NCBI GenBank assembly: GCA_026131555.1
Contig: JAMXJH010000007.1
Location: forward strand, 58,749 to 122,748
Source of the DNA: Aerococcaceae bacterium NML190073
Lineage (GTDB): Bacteria > Bacillota > Bacilli > Lactobacillales > Aerococcaceae
Reading direction: 5' to 3'
DNA: 64,000 bases
A program made the translations under genes and the position numbers. The notes under the pieces were generated by a model. The model was not told the origin of the DNA. It saw only the letters and a program-made list of their open reading frames with translations, and did not search any database. Each line of letters starts with the position of its first letter. Position 1 is the stretch's first letter. Shown here in pieces: positions 7,128 to 16,616 of this stretch.

Positions 7128-9779
7128 ATGGCAAAGCGGAAAATATTATTGATAGACGGAAGCAGTTTAGCGTTTCGGGCGTTTTTTTCGATATTGGATA
7201 TTGAGCGTTTCAAGAATAAAGCAGGGTTGCACACGAATGCGTTATTCAGCTTTAATAGAATGTTGGATAATGTTCTGGCACAATTTGAGCCGACGCATAT
7301 TCTCGTTGCTTTCGACAAAAGCGAAACAACGTTCAGAACGGAGCAGTACGCCGAATATAAGGCAGGACGTGAGAAAACACCAAGTGAATTCAAAGAACAG
7401 ATGCCGTATTTCCGCGTACTATTGGACGGATATGGTATCGAACATTATGAAGTATTGCGCTATGAAGCCGATGATATTATCGGGACATTAGCTCGCCAAG
7501 CGGATGCGGAGGACGAAGTGTATATTTTGTCAGGTGATAAAGATTTAATCCAATTGGCGAATGAACAGACAACGGTTTATATTACACGCAAAGGCGTCAG
7601 CGAATTGGAACCTTATACGCCGGCACAAATTCGTGAGAAATATAATTTAACACCGGCGCAAATTATCGAGTTGAAAGGCTTGATGGGCGATTCATCGGAC
7701 AATTATCCGGGTATCACACGAATCGGCGAGAAAACCGCCCTCAAACTGCTGCACCAGTTCGGTACAGTGGATGAAATGTATCAACGATTAGATGAATTGA
7801 AGCCGTCTAAGATGAAGGAGAACATTATCAACGATGAGGCGAATGCACGCCTCAGTCGCCAACTCGCTGAAATCATGACCGACGCTCCGATTGAAATCGG
7901 CTTGGACGATATCATTTACCAAGGCAAAAATATTCCAACCTTAACCGAGTTCTATCAGCAAATGGAGTTCAATTCTTTTTTGTCGGCATTGCAAGCGGAA
8001 AGTCGAGTAGATAAAGATAGCCAACCGACAGAACATCATTATGAGGTGGTGGAGTTGACGGACATCCGTCCGGAACATCTTCCGAATGCCGGTTCTGTGT
8101 ATTTAGAAACACTTGAAGAGAACTATCATGTGGCAGACCTTGTCGGAGCGGCTTGGTTCCATCCGGAGCAACAAACGGCTTATGTGGTTACAGGGCAAGA
8201 GGCACTTCAATCCGCTATCTTCCGCAGTTGGTTGGAAGAAGATGAGATTGTTAAAGTTGCATTTGATTATAAGCGGGATAAGGTGCTCACCTCACGTTAC
8301 GGTATTCAGTTGCGCGGTGTTGCGTTCGACAATTTGATTGCCGCTTACCTCATTGACACCCAGCAAACATCAGAAGTTGCTTCGCTTGCAAGCATGGCGC
8401 ACATTGCCAATGTCTTAATGGACGAGGCAGTTTATGGGAAAGGCGCCAAAATGATGTTGCCACCTACCGAGGTGTTCGTGCAACATCTTGCGAGCAAGGT
8501 GGAAGCTTTGTGGCGGATGCGGGCGTTTTTTGAAGAGAAGTTAGAGGCGTTGGAAATGCGTGCCTTGTATGATGAGATTGAGTTGCCTTTAGCAGATGTA
8601 TTGGCAACAATGGAAATCCAAGGGATTGCGGTAGATGAATCGGCGCTGAATCGTATGAATGTGGAAATGTTGGCACGCCTTGAAGAATTGGAAACGCAAA
8701 TTCAAGACTTGGCAGGGGAGCCGTTCAACATCAATTCGCCGAAACAATTAGGGGAGATTCTTTTTGAGAAATTGGGCTTGCCGGTCATTAAGAAGACGAA
8801 GACAGGGTATAGTACGGCAGCCGATGTTTTGGAGAAATTACAGACTAAGCATCCGATTATCGACGCCTTATTAGATTATCGCCAGTTATCGAAATTGCAA
8901 GGAACTTATTTAGCGGGTTTGCCGAAATACATTCAACCCGATAATAAAATTCATACACGTTTTGTTCAAACTTTGACGCAAACAGGACGTGTGAGCAGTG
9001 CGGATCCGAATTTGCAGAACATTCCGATTCGGATGGAAGAAGGACGCAAAATTCGCCAAGCGTTTATCCCGTCGCAAGAAGGCTGGCAACTTTTCGGAGC
9101 GGACTACTCGCAAATTGAATTGCGTGTGCTAGCGCATATTTGCGGGGATGAGCATATGCGCCAAGCGTTCATTGACGGCGAAGACATCCATGCGGCAACC
9201 GCCCGTCGTGTATTCGGATTGCCTGACAATGAATCTGTTTCAAGCGAATATCGACGTCAAGCGAAAGCCGTCAATTTCGGCATTGTCTATGGTATCAGTG
9301 ATTACGGTCTATCTCAAAACTTAAACATTGCGCGCAAAGATGCCAAGCAATTTATTGATCGTTATTTCGAGAAATATCCGGGAGTTGCGCAATTTATGCA
9401 GGATATCGTCAAGGAAGCGAAGATGAACGGTTATGTCAGCACTCTGTTTCATCGACGCCGTTATTTGCCGGATATTCATTCAAGCAACTTCAATATTCGT
9501 TCGTTTGCGGAACGTACAGCGATGAATTCGCCAATCCAAGGAAGTGCCGCAGACATCATTAAGATAGCCATGGTTCACTTACAAAAAGCGCTAGAATCCG
9601 AGCAACTTGAAGCGCGTTTATTGCTTCAAGTTCACGACGAGTTGATTTTGGAAGCGCCGGAACATGAAATGGAACGCTTGGCGCAACTCGTGCCGGAAGT
9701 CATGGAACAAGCAATTGAATTGGCTGTTCCATTGAAAGTTGACTACAATATAGGTAGCAACTGGTATGAATTAAAGTAA
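7128..9779 (+). CDS. polA: DNA polymerase I
   Basis: 883 residues. Order: 5'-3' exonuclease/flap domain (1 to ~290), a degenerate 3'-5' exonuclease-like domain (~300-470), then the polymerase. Polymerase motifs: A DYSQIELRVL, B RRQAKAVNFGIVYG, C QVHDELILEAP. In the middle domain the usual Asp-x-Glu pair is not seen (the equivalent region reads YLETLEE), consistent with loss of proofreading as in Bacillus-type Pol I. Acts in repair and Okazaki fragment maturation. RBS AAAGGAG before ATG. Followed by mutM, coaE and nrdR. Confidence 0.96.
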   Translation: MAKRKILLIDGSSLAFRAFFSILDIERFKNKAGLHTNALFSFNRMLDNVLAQFEPTHILVAFDKSETTFRTEQYAEYKAGREKTPSEFKEQMPYFRVLLDGYGIEHYEVLRYEADDIIGTLARQADAEDEVYILSGDKDLIQLANEQTTVYITRKGVSELEPYTPAQIREKYNLTPAQIIELKGLMGDSSDNYPGITRIGEKTALKLLHQFGTVDEMYQRLDELKPSKMKENIINDEANARLSRQLAEIMTDAPIEIGLDDIIYQGKNIPTLTEFYQQMEFNSFLSALQAESRVDKDSQPTEHHYEVVELTDIRPEHLPNAGSVYLETLEENYHVADLVGAAWFHPEQQTAYVVTGQEALQSAIFRSWLEEDEIVKVAFDYKRDKVLTSRYGIQLRGVAFDNLIAAYLIDTQQTSEVASLASMAHIANVLMDEAVYGKGAKMMLPPTEVFVQHLASKVEALWRMRAFFEEKLEALEMRALYDEIELPLADVLATMEIQGIAVDESALNRMNVEMLARLEELETQIQDLAGEPFNINSPKQLGEILFEKLGLPVIKKTKTGYSTAADVLEKLQTKHPIIDALLDYRQLSKLQGTYLAGLPKYIQPDNKIHTRFVQTLTQTGRVSSADPNLQNIPIRMEEGRKIRQAFIPSQEGWQLFGADYSQIELRVLAHICGDEHMRQAFIDGEDIHAATARRVFGLPDNESVSSEYRRQAKAVNFGIVYGISDYGLSQNLNIARKDAKQFIDRYFEKYPGVAQFMQDIVKEAKMNGYVSTLFHRRRYLPDIHSSNFNIRSFAERTAMNSPIQGSAADIIKIAMVHLQKALESEQLEARLLLQVHDELILEAPEHEMERLAQLVPEVMEQAIELAVPLKVDYNIGSNWYELK

Positions 9780-9815
9780 ACGAGAGACAAGATTTACTAG
9801 GAAAGGAGATTGTCT

Positions 9816-10661
9816 ATGCCTGAATTACCGGAAGTTGAAACAGTTCGCAAAGGTTTGCAACAGCTTGTGAGCGGCAAACGCATTCAACGAGTAACCATTC
9901 ATTGGCACAATATTGTCGCAACACAATTGCCAATTGCCGACTGGTGTGACTTGTTATCAGGGCAAATCATTCAGACCGTTTCCCGACGTGGTAAATATTT
10001 AATCTTTCAACTGAATGATTGGCACCTTGTGTCGCATTTGCGCATGGAAGGGAAATTTCATCACTATCAAGAAGGCGCACATCTGCGCCCAACACCAAAG
10101 CATGTGCATGCTATTTTCACATTTGCAGACGGAAGCCAACTGCACTATGAGGACGTCCGCAAGTTTGGGCGCTTCGAATTGTTACCGCAAGGGCAGCTGG
10201 ATACTTTTTTCGCTCAGAAAAAATTAGGACCTGAGCCGACATGGGAAACATTCAAGTTAGAACCCTTCATCGAGCAGTTACAAGTAATTAAGAAGCCGAT
10301 TAAACCGGCATTGCTCGAACAGAAATTAGTTGTAGGGCTAGGCAATATTTATGTGGATGAAACCTTATTCCGCACGCGCGTTCATCCGCAGACGCCGGCA
10401 AATTGCTTAACGTACGAAGCAATGGTTAACTTACATCAACATATTATTGAAGTATTGCAAGAAGCGGTTGAAGCAGGCGGGTCAACAATTCGAACGTATT
10501 TGAATTCACTCGGAGAAGCGGGCAGTTTTCAGACAACGTTGGCGGTTTACGGACGAACCGGAGAACCTTGCGTGCAATGTCAAACGCCGATAGCGAAGAT
10601 GAAACTCGCAGGCAGAGGCACCCACTATTGTCCTGCGTGTCAGGAGGACCGCCATGTATAA
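9816..10661 (+). CDS. mutM: Formamidopyrimidine-DNA glycosylase
   Basis: Fpg removes 8-oxoguanine and cuts the abasic site. ATG 9816 is chosen because the mature protein must begin Met-Pro-Glu-Leu-Pro (Pro2 is the catalytic nucleophile, with Glu3); the in-frame TTG at 9810 would bury Pro2. 281 residues. The C-terminal zinc finger C-x2-C ... C-x2-C (CVQCQT and CPACQE) is intact. RBS AAAGGAG. Overlaps coaE by 8 bases. Confidence 0.96.
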   Translation: MPELPEVETVRKGLQQLVSGKRIQRVTIHWHNIVATQLPIADWCDLLSGQIIQTVSRRGKYLIFQLNDWHLVSHLRMEGKFHHYQEGAHLRPTPKHVHAIFTFADGSQLHYEDVRKFGRFELLPQGQLDTFFAQKKLGPEPTWETFKLEPFIEQLQVIKKPIKPALLEQKLVVGLGNIYVDETLFRTRVHPQTPANCLTYEAMVNLHQHIIEVLQEAVEAGGSTIRTYLNSLGEAGSFQTTLAVYGRTGEPCVQCQTPIAKMKLAGRGTHYCPACQEDRHV

Positions 10662-11286
10662 AATCGGTTTAACAGGCGGTATCGCTACCGGCAAGACAAC
10701 GGTTGCCAACTATCTCCAAAGCAAAAAAATCCCCGTCATTGATGCCGATTTGATAGCACGCCAAGTAGTCGAACCCAATTCGGAAGGCTTGCGACGATTG
10801 CAGACTGAATTTGGCGATTGGGTAATGAATACGGACGGCACTTTGAATCGTTCCGCCTTAGGGGAGCGTGTGTTTGCCGAACCGAAATTACTGGCGCAGT
10901 TGAATGCGATGTTGCATCCGTTGATTTTTGCGGAGATTGAGCGGCAATGTTCGTTGATGGATGCGCCTTTATGTGTGATTGATATGCCGCTCTTGTATGA
11001 AGTCGGTTACGACAAGCAAGTCGATGAAGTTTGGGTGGTGTTTGCTACTTCAGACATACAGTTGGAACGGCTAATGGAGCGGAACGATTTTGCCAGAGAA
11101 CGTGCGCAACAGATGATTGACGCACAAATACCTATCGAAAAGAAACTCGCATGGGCGGATTATGTGATTGATAATCAAGGCACATTGGACGCAACTTATG
11201 CGCAAATTGATTTACTACTTCAATCGGAAAGGAGGAATCCGCATGGATTGCCCAAAATGTCGACACCACCATTCGAAAGTAATTGA
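10654..11286 (+). CDS. coaE: Dephospho-CoA kinase
   Basis: Last step of coenzyme A synthesis. 210 residues; P-loop GLTGGIATGKTTV at about 5-17 and the substrate motif VIDADLIARQVV. ATG lies inside the mutM end (8-base overlap) behind GGAGGA. The 3' end overlaps the nrdR start by 44 bases in another frame, giving a slightly extended C-terminus (RRNPHGLPKM...) compared with typical CoaE. Confidence 0.94.
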   Translation: MYKIGLTGGIATGKTTVANYLQSKKIPVIDADLIARQVVEPNSEGLRRLQTEFGDWVMNTDGTLNRSALGERVFAEPKLLAQLNAMLHPLIFAEIERQCSLMDAPLCVIDMPLLYEVGYDKQVDEVWVVFATSDIQLERLMERNDFARERAQQMIDAQIPIEKKLAWADYVIDNQGTLDATYAQIDLLLQSERRNPHGLPKMSTPPFESN

Positions 11287-11722
11287 TTCACGCCCAGCAG
11301 ATGATGGCGCGGCGATTCGTCGTCGTCGAGAATGTTTGGCGTGTCAATTCCGTTTCAATACATATGAACGAGTAGAACGGACACCGTTACTTGTTGTGAA
11401 GCGTGATGGAACGCGTGAGCCTTTTGATCGTGAGAAATTATTACGCGGCATTATGCGTTCAGCTGAAAAACGTTCAATCTCGCGTGAGCAAATGGATACA
11501 TTGGTTCGCCAAGTTGAAGATGCGATTCGTGAAACAACAGATATGGAAATCGAAAGCAAGGCGATTGGTGAATTTGTCATGCCATTGTTGATGGAATTGG
11601 ATGAAGTAAGTTATATTCGTTTCGCGAGCGTGTACCGCCAATTTCAGTCGCGCGAAATGTTCTTGAAAGAATTAGAAGCAATGCATGAAGCGAGAAAGTC
11701 GGGGGATAAACATGACGATTAA
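11243..11722 (+). CDS. nrdR: Transcriptional repressor NrdR
   Basis: NrdR senses dNTP/ATP and represses ribonucleotide reductase genes. 159 residues starting MDCPKCRHHHSKVIDSRP: zinc ribbon with C-x2-C (residues 3 and 6) and ECLACQFRFNTYE, then the ATP-cone domain (VVKRDGTREPFDREKLLRGI). ATG 11243 has AAAGGAGGA upstream; the longer open frame from 11168 is the coaE shadow. The gene sits between coaE and dnaB as in Bacillus relatives. Confidence 0.95.
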   Translation: MDCPKCRHHHSKVIDSRPADDGAAIRRRRECLACQFRFNTYERVERTPLLVVKRDGTREPFDREKLLRGIMRSAEKRSISREQMDTLVRQVEDAIRETTDMEIESKAIGEFVMPLLMELDEVSYIRFASVYRQFQSREMFLKELEAMHEARKSGDKHDD

Positions 11723-13145
11723 TCCTTTGCAACCTTTTCAAGTGCGTGTGCAAGCGCCGTTGACTTTATTGCAGACGCAAACTTTATTGCAATTCTATCA
11801 GCCGTTAGTCGGGGCGCCGGCTATTAGTTTATATTTGACATTCGCGAATCAATCGGTAGATGAAACATACAGAAACCATCGTACATTGCATACGCGTTTG
11901 ATTGAAACCTTGAATATTGATATTGTCACTTTGACAGAGGCGCGCCATTATTTGGAGGCAGTCGGCTTGTTGCGCACTTATCGCGAGAAGTTGCCGCACG
12001 TTGACGCGGAACGGCAGACGCTCCTGTACGATGTTCAGTTGCCATTGGAAGTCCATCAATTTGCACGGCATCCTTTGTTAAGCACGACGCTCTTTAGCAA
12101 AATCGGGGACCAAAACTATTATCAATTATTAAAACAATGGGAAGTGGAGCCGCTTGACACGGCGCATTACCGTGAAGTGACGGTTGCTTTCAATGAGTGT
12201 TTCAAGTATCCGAGTGATGACCTAGTTCGCAATGTTTCAGAAAGCGTGGCAACACGACAATTCCGTCATCAATTCGTCGATGAAGAATTGCAAATTGAAA
12301 GTGCAACCTTTGATTTCGCCATGTTTTTCAAATACTTAACGGCAGAAGGTGTGGATTCCGCGCAATTCACTTATGCCTTGAAACATGAAGTATTGGCGGT
12401 ACATGAGGTGTACGGCTTGGACGAAATGCAAATGATGCAAATTGTTTTGTTGGCAATCAATGATGTGACGGATCAAATTCAATTGGATGAATTGAAGCGT
12501 ATCGCCGCCAAAAAGCAGTTTATGAGCAAGAAGCGCCAACCAACCTCTTCAGATTCAACAGCGTTTCCACGTCACTATACGGTAGATGAGTTGGAAGCGC
12601 GCAAGCAGGAATTGCAACAGCATTTGCCGAACCTTTCACAAGGAGAATTAGGCATCTTATTGTTATGCGAGCAACTGCCGCATGACCAATTTTTAACCAA
12701 AACCAAAGCAACGAAAGGCGGCTTCGCAACGGATAGTGAGCAATTTTTCGTGAAAGATTTAGCGAGCAAAAGCGAACTTCCGCCGTCAGTCGTAAACTTA
12801 TTGATGTACCATTTGCTAATTTGGCAAGGACGTGCCAGTCTTTTCAAAGGCGAATTGCAACGTGTTGCTAATGAATGGCAACAGCAACAATTATTGACGT
12901 TAGAGCAGACATTCCAATATTTGCGCCAAAAAGATGCAGAAACGGCGAAACGCGCACAAGAAGTCAAAGTACCACGCAATTATCAACCGCGCGCTCGCCG
13001 AGAGGAAAAGTTGCCGCAGTGGATGCTTGAACAGGCAAACAGCAAAGAAACGGAATCACCTGAATTGTCGGAAGACTTGGAGAAGGCTAGAGAAGAGGTT
13101 CAGAGAAAGTTAGATCAATTATTTAATAAAGGAGGGAATCCATAA
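11712..13145 (+). CDS. dnaB: Replication initiation and membrane attachment protein DnaB
   Basis: Gram-positive helicase-loading protein (not the helicase). 477 residues, close to the Bacillus length. It carries DnaD/DnaB2-like helical domains: N-terminal MTINPLQPFQV...LLQFYQPLVG, then the C-terminal region with VDELEARKQELQQHLP... and a basic tail. ATG 11712 is preceded by GGGGG and overlaps nrdR by 11 bases. One-base overlap with dnaI (TAATG). Confidence 0.9.
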   Translation: MTINPLQPFQVRVQAPLTLLQTQTLLQFYQPLVGAPAISLYLTFANQSVDETYRNHRTLHTRLIETLNIDIVTLTEARHYLEAVGLLRTYREKLPHVDAERQTLLYDVQLPLEVHQFARHPLLSTTLFSKIGDQNYYQLLKQWEVEPLDTAHYREVTVAFNECFKYPSDDLVRNVSESVATRQFRHQFVDEELQIESATFDFAMFFKYLTAEGVDSAQFTYALKHEVLAVHEVYGLDEMQMMQIVLLAINDVTDQIQLDELKRIAAKKQFMSKKRQPTSSDSTAFPRHYTVDELEARKQELQQHLPNLSQGELGILLLCEQLPHDQFLTKTKATKGGFATDSEQFFVKDLASKSELPPSVVNLLMYHLLIWQGRASLFKGELQRVANEWQQQQLLTLEQTFQYLRQKDAETAKRAQEVKVPRNYQPRARREEKLPQWMLEQANSKETESPELSEDLEKAREEVQRKLDQLFNKGGNP

Positions 13146-14071
13146 TGAAAAGTATGCGCGATTTAATTACCCGCTTGATGAATGATCCGCGTTATCGGGA
13201 GCAATATGAACAAACCGTCAACGAGATTCTTCATTTTCCGGCGGTCAAAGCCTTTATTGAAGCGAATGAAGGACAACTTTCTTCTGAAATGATTGCCGAT
13301 AGCATGTCAAAACTCAATGAATATATGTTGGAAATGAAAGCTATTGACCGCGGTGAATCCGGCAAAAATCCGGGCTTCACACCGAAATTGTATATCAATT
13401 ACAATTACATTGACGTCACTTATGTGCCAACGCAAGCTTATTTAGCCCAACAACAGAAGCGACGAACTGCACATTTATTAGATAATCGTATGATGTCCGC
13501 CGATGTTCGTAATGCCAGCTTACAGGCGTATGAAACGAATACAGCAGATCGAATAGCTTTAATGGATGAAATTGCCGAATTTATCGGAAACTATGAAAGT
13601 AATCCCTCGCAAGCCAGAGGTTTGTATATTACCGGTCCTTTCGGTGTCGGTAAAACCTACGCGCTCGGAGCGCTCGCTAATTTCTTAGTAACTTTGAACC
13701 GTACAGTTACAATGATTCATTACCCGACATTTTCTAATGAGATTAAGCAAACGATTGCGCAGAACACGACGCATCAAGTGTTGGATAAAGTGAAGAAGGC
13801 AGATGTTCTCATTATTGATGACATCGGTGCAGAATCCAATACGCCATGGTTGCGAGATGATGTGCTGAGTGTGTTATTGGAATACCGAATGAAAGAAGTA
13901 TTGCCGACTTTCTTCACGTCCAATTTCAGTATGGAAGATTTAGAAGGACATTTGGCAAGCACGCGCGAAGCATTGGATAAAGTTAAAGCTAAACGCCTGA
14001 TGGAGCGCATTCATTTCCTTGCAAAAGAAGTCCATTTAAGTGGTGAAAACAGACGCCATAAAGGGCGTTGA
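13145..14071 (+). CDS. dnaI: Primosomal helicase loader DnaI
   Basis: AAA+ ATPase that loads the replicative helicase. 308 residues. Walker A GPFGVGKTYA at about 164-173, Walker B VLIIDDIGAE, sensor TSNFS. The N-terminal domain is the Bacillus-type helicase-binding region. Stop of dnaB and start of dnaI overlap; RBS AAAGGAGGG. The tandem dnaB-dnaI is a hallmark of Bacillota. Confidence 0.94.
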   Translation: MKSMRDLITRLMNDPRYREQYEQTVNEILHFPAVKAFIEANEGQLSSEMIADSMSKLNEYMLEMKAIDRGESGKNPGFTPKLYINYNYIDVTYVPTQAYLAQQQKRRTAHLLDNRMMSADVRNASLQAYETNTADRIALMDEIAEFIGNYESNPSQARGLYITGPFGVGKTYALGALANFLVTLNRTVTMIHYPTFSNEIKQTIAQNTTHQVLDKVKKADVLIIDDIGAESNTPWLRDDVLSVLLEYRMKEVLPTFFTSNFSMEDLEGHLASTREALDKVKAKRLMERIHFLAKEVHLSGENRRHKGR

Positions 14072-14099
14072 ATAGTTGTTGAAAGGACGGAGATAAAGT

Positions 14100-14303
14100 A
14101 TGCTAAATTTACCGCAAGATCCAGAATCACGGTTGAAACGCAAACGCTTAGGAGATGCCTATATGATTATCTCTTTGCTAATTCAAGTATTAGTGTTGCT
14201 GAGTTACTATTTCAAAGAGAAGCAAGTGGCACTCGCTTTCCCGATGTTGTTAGGGATCTTTATAACAGGAGCGGCGTTTGTTAATACACGCACATTGAAA
14301 TAA
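14100..14303 (+). CDS. Small membrane protein, unknown function
   Basis: 67 residues with two hydrophobic segments (about 20-36 and 44-60) and a basic N-terminus (SRLKRKRLGD). RBS GAAAGGACGG before ATG 14100. Follows dnaI by 28 bases and ends before a good terminator, so it is the last gene of the polA/mutM-dnaI run. Not recognised. Confidence 0.65.
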   Translation: MLNLPQDPESRLKRKRLGDAYMIISLLIQVLVLLSYYFKEKQVALAFPMLLGIFITGAAFVNTRTLK

Positions 14304-14319
14304 GTCGTTATTTTGTACT

Positions 14320-14358
14320 GCAAATTAGGTGGAATTTCTAATTTGCGGTCTTTTTTTG
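14320..14358 (+). terminator. Rho-independent terminator closing the dnaB-dnaI transcription unit
   Basis: Perfect nine-base stem GCAAATTAG / CTAATTTGC with a nine-base loop, followed by GGTC and seven T. Confidence 0.85.
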
Positions 14359-14398
14359 TGTTATAATGAAAGTGGATATGATTGAAGGGGGAATGCCG

Positions 14399-15376
14399 AT
14401 GTCCATAACACAACGCACACTCAAGACTGTGTTAGCAACCTATTTATCCATTTATATTGCAACGCAATCGCATTTATCTTACCCGATGTCGGCAGGAATT
14501 ATTGCCGTCTTAAGTGTTTTGGATACACGAAAAGCCAGCTTTAGAGGGGCATGGCAACGTATCGTTTCGGCAATTATTGCTTTGGCATTAGCAAGTGTTC
14601 TATTTACGCAATGGGGTTACTCGCTAGGTGTTTTCGGCTTCTGTTTGCTTATTTATGTTCCCATTGTGTATCGATTAAACGTTCAATCCGGTATCGGACC
14701 CAGTTTGGTGTTGGTCACCCATTTGTTTATGGATCGAATAGTGAATGCTACAAGTTTGCTGAATGAAATTTCGCTGATGTTGATTGGAACGGGCATTGGC
14801 TTACTATTCAATAGTTATATGCCTTCTCAGCACAAAAAAATTCAGGACTCTCAACTCCTAGTTGAAGAACGCATGAAAGAAGCCTTGCTACTCATTCACC
14901 GTGCACTTATTTCCGGCGCAAGACAAGAAGCAACACAAGCTGTGACGGAACTGCGCCCACTCCTTCATCATGCGAAGCAACTCGTCTATCGTGAACGAGA
15001 TAATCAAGTATTTCGTAACACAGATTATTTTATTCGCTATTTCGATATGCGGAGCAGTCAAGTCAAGCTTTTGAAGCAAATGATACAAGCCATGGCATTA
15101 TGTGACTTGGATTTAGCCGAAAGCAAAATCATTGCCGGCTTATTCTATCTGGCGGCCGACCAACTGAATGAGCATAATTCAGCGATTTGGCTCATGTCGA
15201 ATATCGAAGAAGTGCGGGCCGATATTAGGCAACGCCAATTACCGCAAACGCGTGCCGAATTTGAAAAGCGAGCAATACTCTTCCAGATGCTCAATGATTT
15301 TACACGCTTTATTCAGTTGAAAGTTGATTTTTATACAGAGTATGCCAATGAATTAGAAGAAATGGTGGGGGATTAA
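14399..15376 (+). CDS. Aromatic-acid-exporter/FUSC-family membrane protein
   Basis: 325 residues from ATG 14399 (AAGGGG upstream; an ATG at 14393 is also in frame). The N-terminal half has about four to five hydrophobic helices (start YPMSAGIIAVLSVLDTRKASFRGAW, typical of ArAE_1/DUF939 proteins). The C-terminal half is a soluble helical domain. Family members are proposed exporters of small aromatic acids, but the substrate here is unknown. A TATAAT at 14362-14367 may be its -10. The next 55-residue gene starts 1 base after the stop. Confidence 0.75.
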   Translation: MSITQRTLKTVLATYLSIYIATQSHLSYPMSAGIIAVLSVLDTRKASFRGAWQRIVSAIIALALASVLFTQWGYSLGVFGFCLLIYVPIVYRLNVQSGIGPSLVLVTHLFMDRIVNATSLLNEISLMLIGTGIGLLFNSYMPSQHKKIQDSQLLVEERMKEALLLIHRALISGARQEATQAVTELRPLLHHAKQLVYRERDNQVFRNTDYFIRYFDMRSSQVKLLKQMIQAMALCDLDLAESKIIAGLFYLAADQLNEHNSAIWLMSNIEEVRADIRQRQLPQTRAEFEKRAILFQMLNDFTRFIQLKVDFYTEYANELEEMVGD

Positions 15377-15377
15377 A

Positions 15378-15545
15378 ATGAAAAAGATATGGAAACAATG
15401 TTTAATTTTATTTTTACTGCTATTTGTTGTGATTAGTATTTTTTATGGCATTATTGATGGGGCAATGTTTACTCGCCCATTAGAAACGTTAGGGTTCTCG
15501 CTGATTGGTACAGCAGTTTTTGCATTTAGATATGGAATTAGGTAA
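15378..15545 (+). CDS. Tiny membrane protein (55 aa)
   Basis: ATG 15378, stop 15543-15545. Two hydrophobic segments (LILFLLLFVVISIFYGII and LGFSLIGTAVFAF) joined by a short charged loop with a basic N-terminus MKKIWK. A GGTGGGGG ribosome binding site lies just upstream inside the previous gene's end, and the spacing is tight, so it looks translated together with the ArAE-type gene. Not recognised. Confidence 0.6.
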   Translation: MKKIWKQCLILFLLLFVVISIFYGIIDGAMFTRPLETLGFSLIGTAVFAFRYGIR

Positions 15546-15697
15546 ACGGTTTAGAGGGAGCCTTTTACAAAGTGAAGGACGCCCGTCAACAGAGAATTCC
15601 GCACAATTTTTATCATAAAAAACAATCAAACTATTAGCTTCTGACGTGATTTCATGCTAAACTATTTGTGTAATAAATTTTGAGAGGGGCAACACTT

Positions 15698-16303
15698 ATG
15701 ACATTCACATTACCAAATTTACCGTATGCATACGAGGCTTTGGAGCCGACAATTGATGCACGAACAATGGAAATTCACCATTCCAAACACCATGCGGCTT
15801 ACGTGAATAATTTGAACGCTGCATTGGAGAACCACGCTGATTTAGCTGCGAAGTCAATTGAGGACTTAATTGCTAACTTGAATGAAGTGCCGGAAGCTAT
15901 TCGTATGGCGGTACGTAATAATGGTGGCGGGCATTTGAACCATTCTATTTTTTGGACAACATTGAAATCGCCTGTTGAAAACAACGAAATTCCGGCTGAA
16001 TTAAAAGCGAAATTAGACGCTGATTTCGGTTCAGTTGAAGCGTTCAAAGAAGCGTTCGCTAAGGCAGCAGCAACGCGCTTCGGTTCAGGATGGGCGTGGT
16101 TAGTGGACAACAATGGCAAATTGGAAGTTGTGTCAACACCAAATCAAGATAACCCTATTACAGATGGTTTGAAACCTCTACTAGGATTAGATGTGTGGGA
16201 GCACGCATACTACCTTAACTATCAAAACCGACGTCCTGATTACATTGCAGCATTTTGGTCAGTGGTGGATTGGAACAAAGTATTGGAACGTTTGCAAGGG
16301 TAA
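15698..16303 (+). CDS. sodA: Superoxide dismutase (Mn/Fe family)
   Basis: Dismutates superoxide in the cytoplasm. 201 residues beginning [17 protein letters not shown]. Metal ligands are in place: His27 in EIHHSKHH, a second His in NHSIFW, and Asp/His in DVWEHAYY. The motif [11 protein letters not shown] fits the Mn-type more than the Fe-type, but metal choice cannot be settled from this. ATG 15698 with GAGAGGGG; the TTG-initiated longer frame at 15680 is not needed. Single gene ended by a terminator. Confidence 0.95.
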   Translation: MTFTLPNLPYAYEALEPTIDARTMEIHHSKHHAAYVNNLNAALENHADLAAKSIEDLIANLNEVPEAIRMAVRNNGGGHLNHSIFWTTLKSPVENNEIPAELKAKLDADFGSVEAFKEAFAKAAATRFGSGWAWLVDNNGKLEVVSTPNQDNPITDGLKPLLGLDVWEHAYYLNYQNRRPDYIAAFWSVVDWNKVLERLQG

Positions 16304-16322
16304 TTGAATAACAGATTTATGA

Positions 16323-16367
16323 GATCGACAATAGCTGTACGCTTGTACAGGTTGTCGATTTTTTTTG
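16323..16367 (+). terminator. Terminator of sodA
   Basis: Nested stem ATCGACAA / TTGTCGAT enclosing CTGTAC / GTACAG, followed by eight or more T. Confidence 0.88.
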
Positions 16368-16616
16368 TAAATATGACAGAGGTCACTGCGTAAGAGTGGT
16401 TTCTAAGCTGATTGATTTGTAATTGTTTTGTAACATAAACGAAATAATAACTCGGAGGATATCTCTATATAATAAGCATAAACCGAAACGCTTATGGAAG
16501 TGTGTATTGTGTATAATGGCGCTGTACGGCGAACAGGGCAACAAAGCTGTGTGAGTCCATAACGCAGGAGTAGCATCAGTTCTTTGGGTCGGTGAATAAA
16601 TGTAGGGGGTTATATT
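16368..16616 (+). other. Intergenic leader of the glycerophosphodiesterase gene
   Basis: Gene-free stretch. It holds two TATAAT hexamers (16468-16473 and 16512-16517) without convincing -35 partners. The undecamer GAGTAGCATCA at 16568-16578 also occurs in the murA leader at 22219-22229. The rest is the untranslated leader up to the TTG start at 16617. No coding potential seen. Confidence 0.4.

Noticed and set aside
11168..11242. Extended N-terminus of nrdR
   Set aside because: These codons overlap the end of coaE; the zinc ribbon start MDCPKCR at 11243 has the ribosome site.
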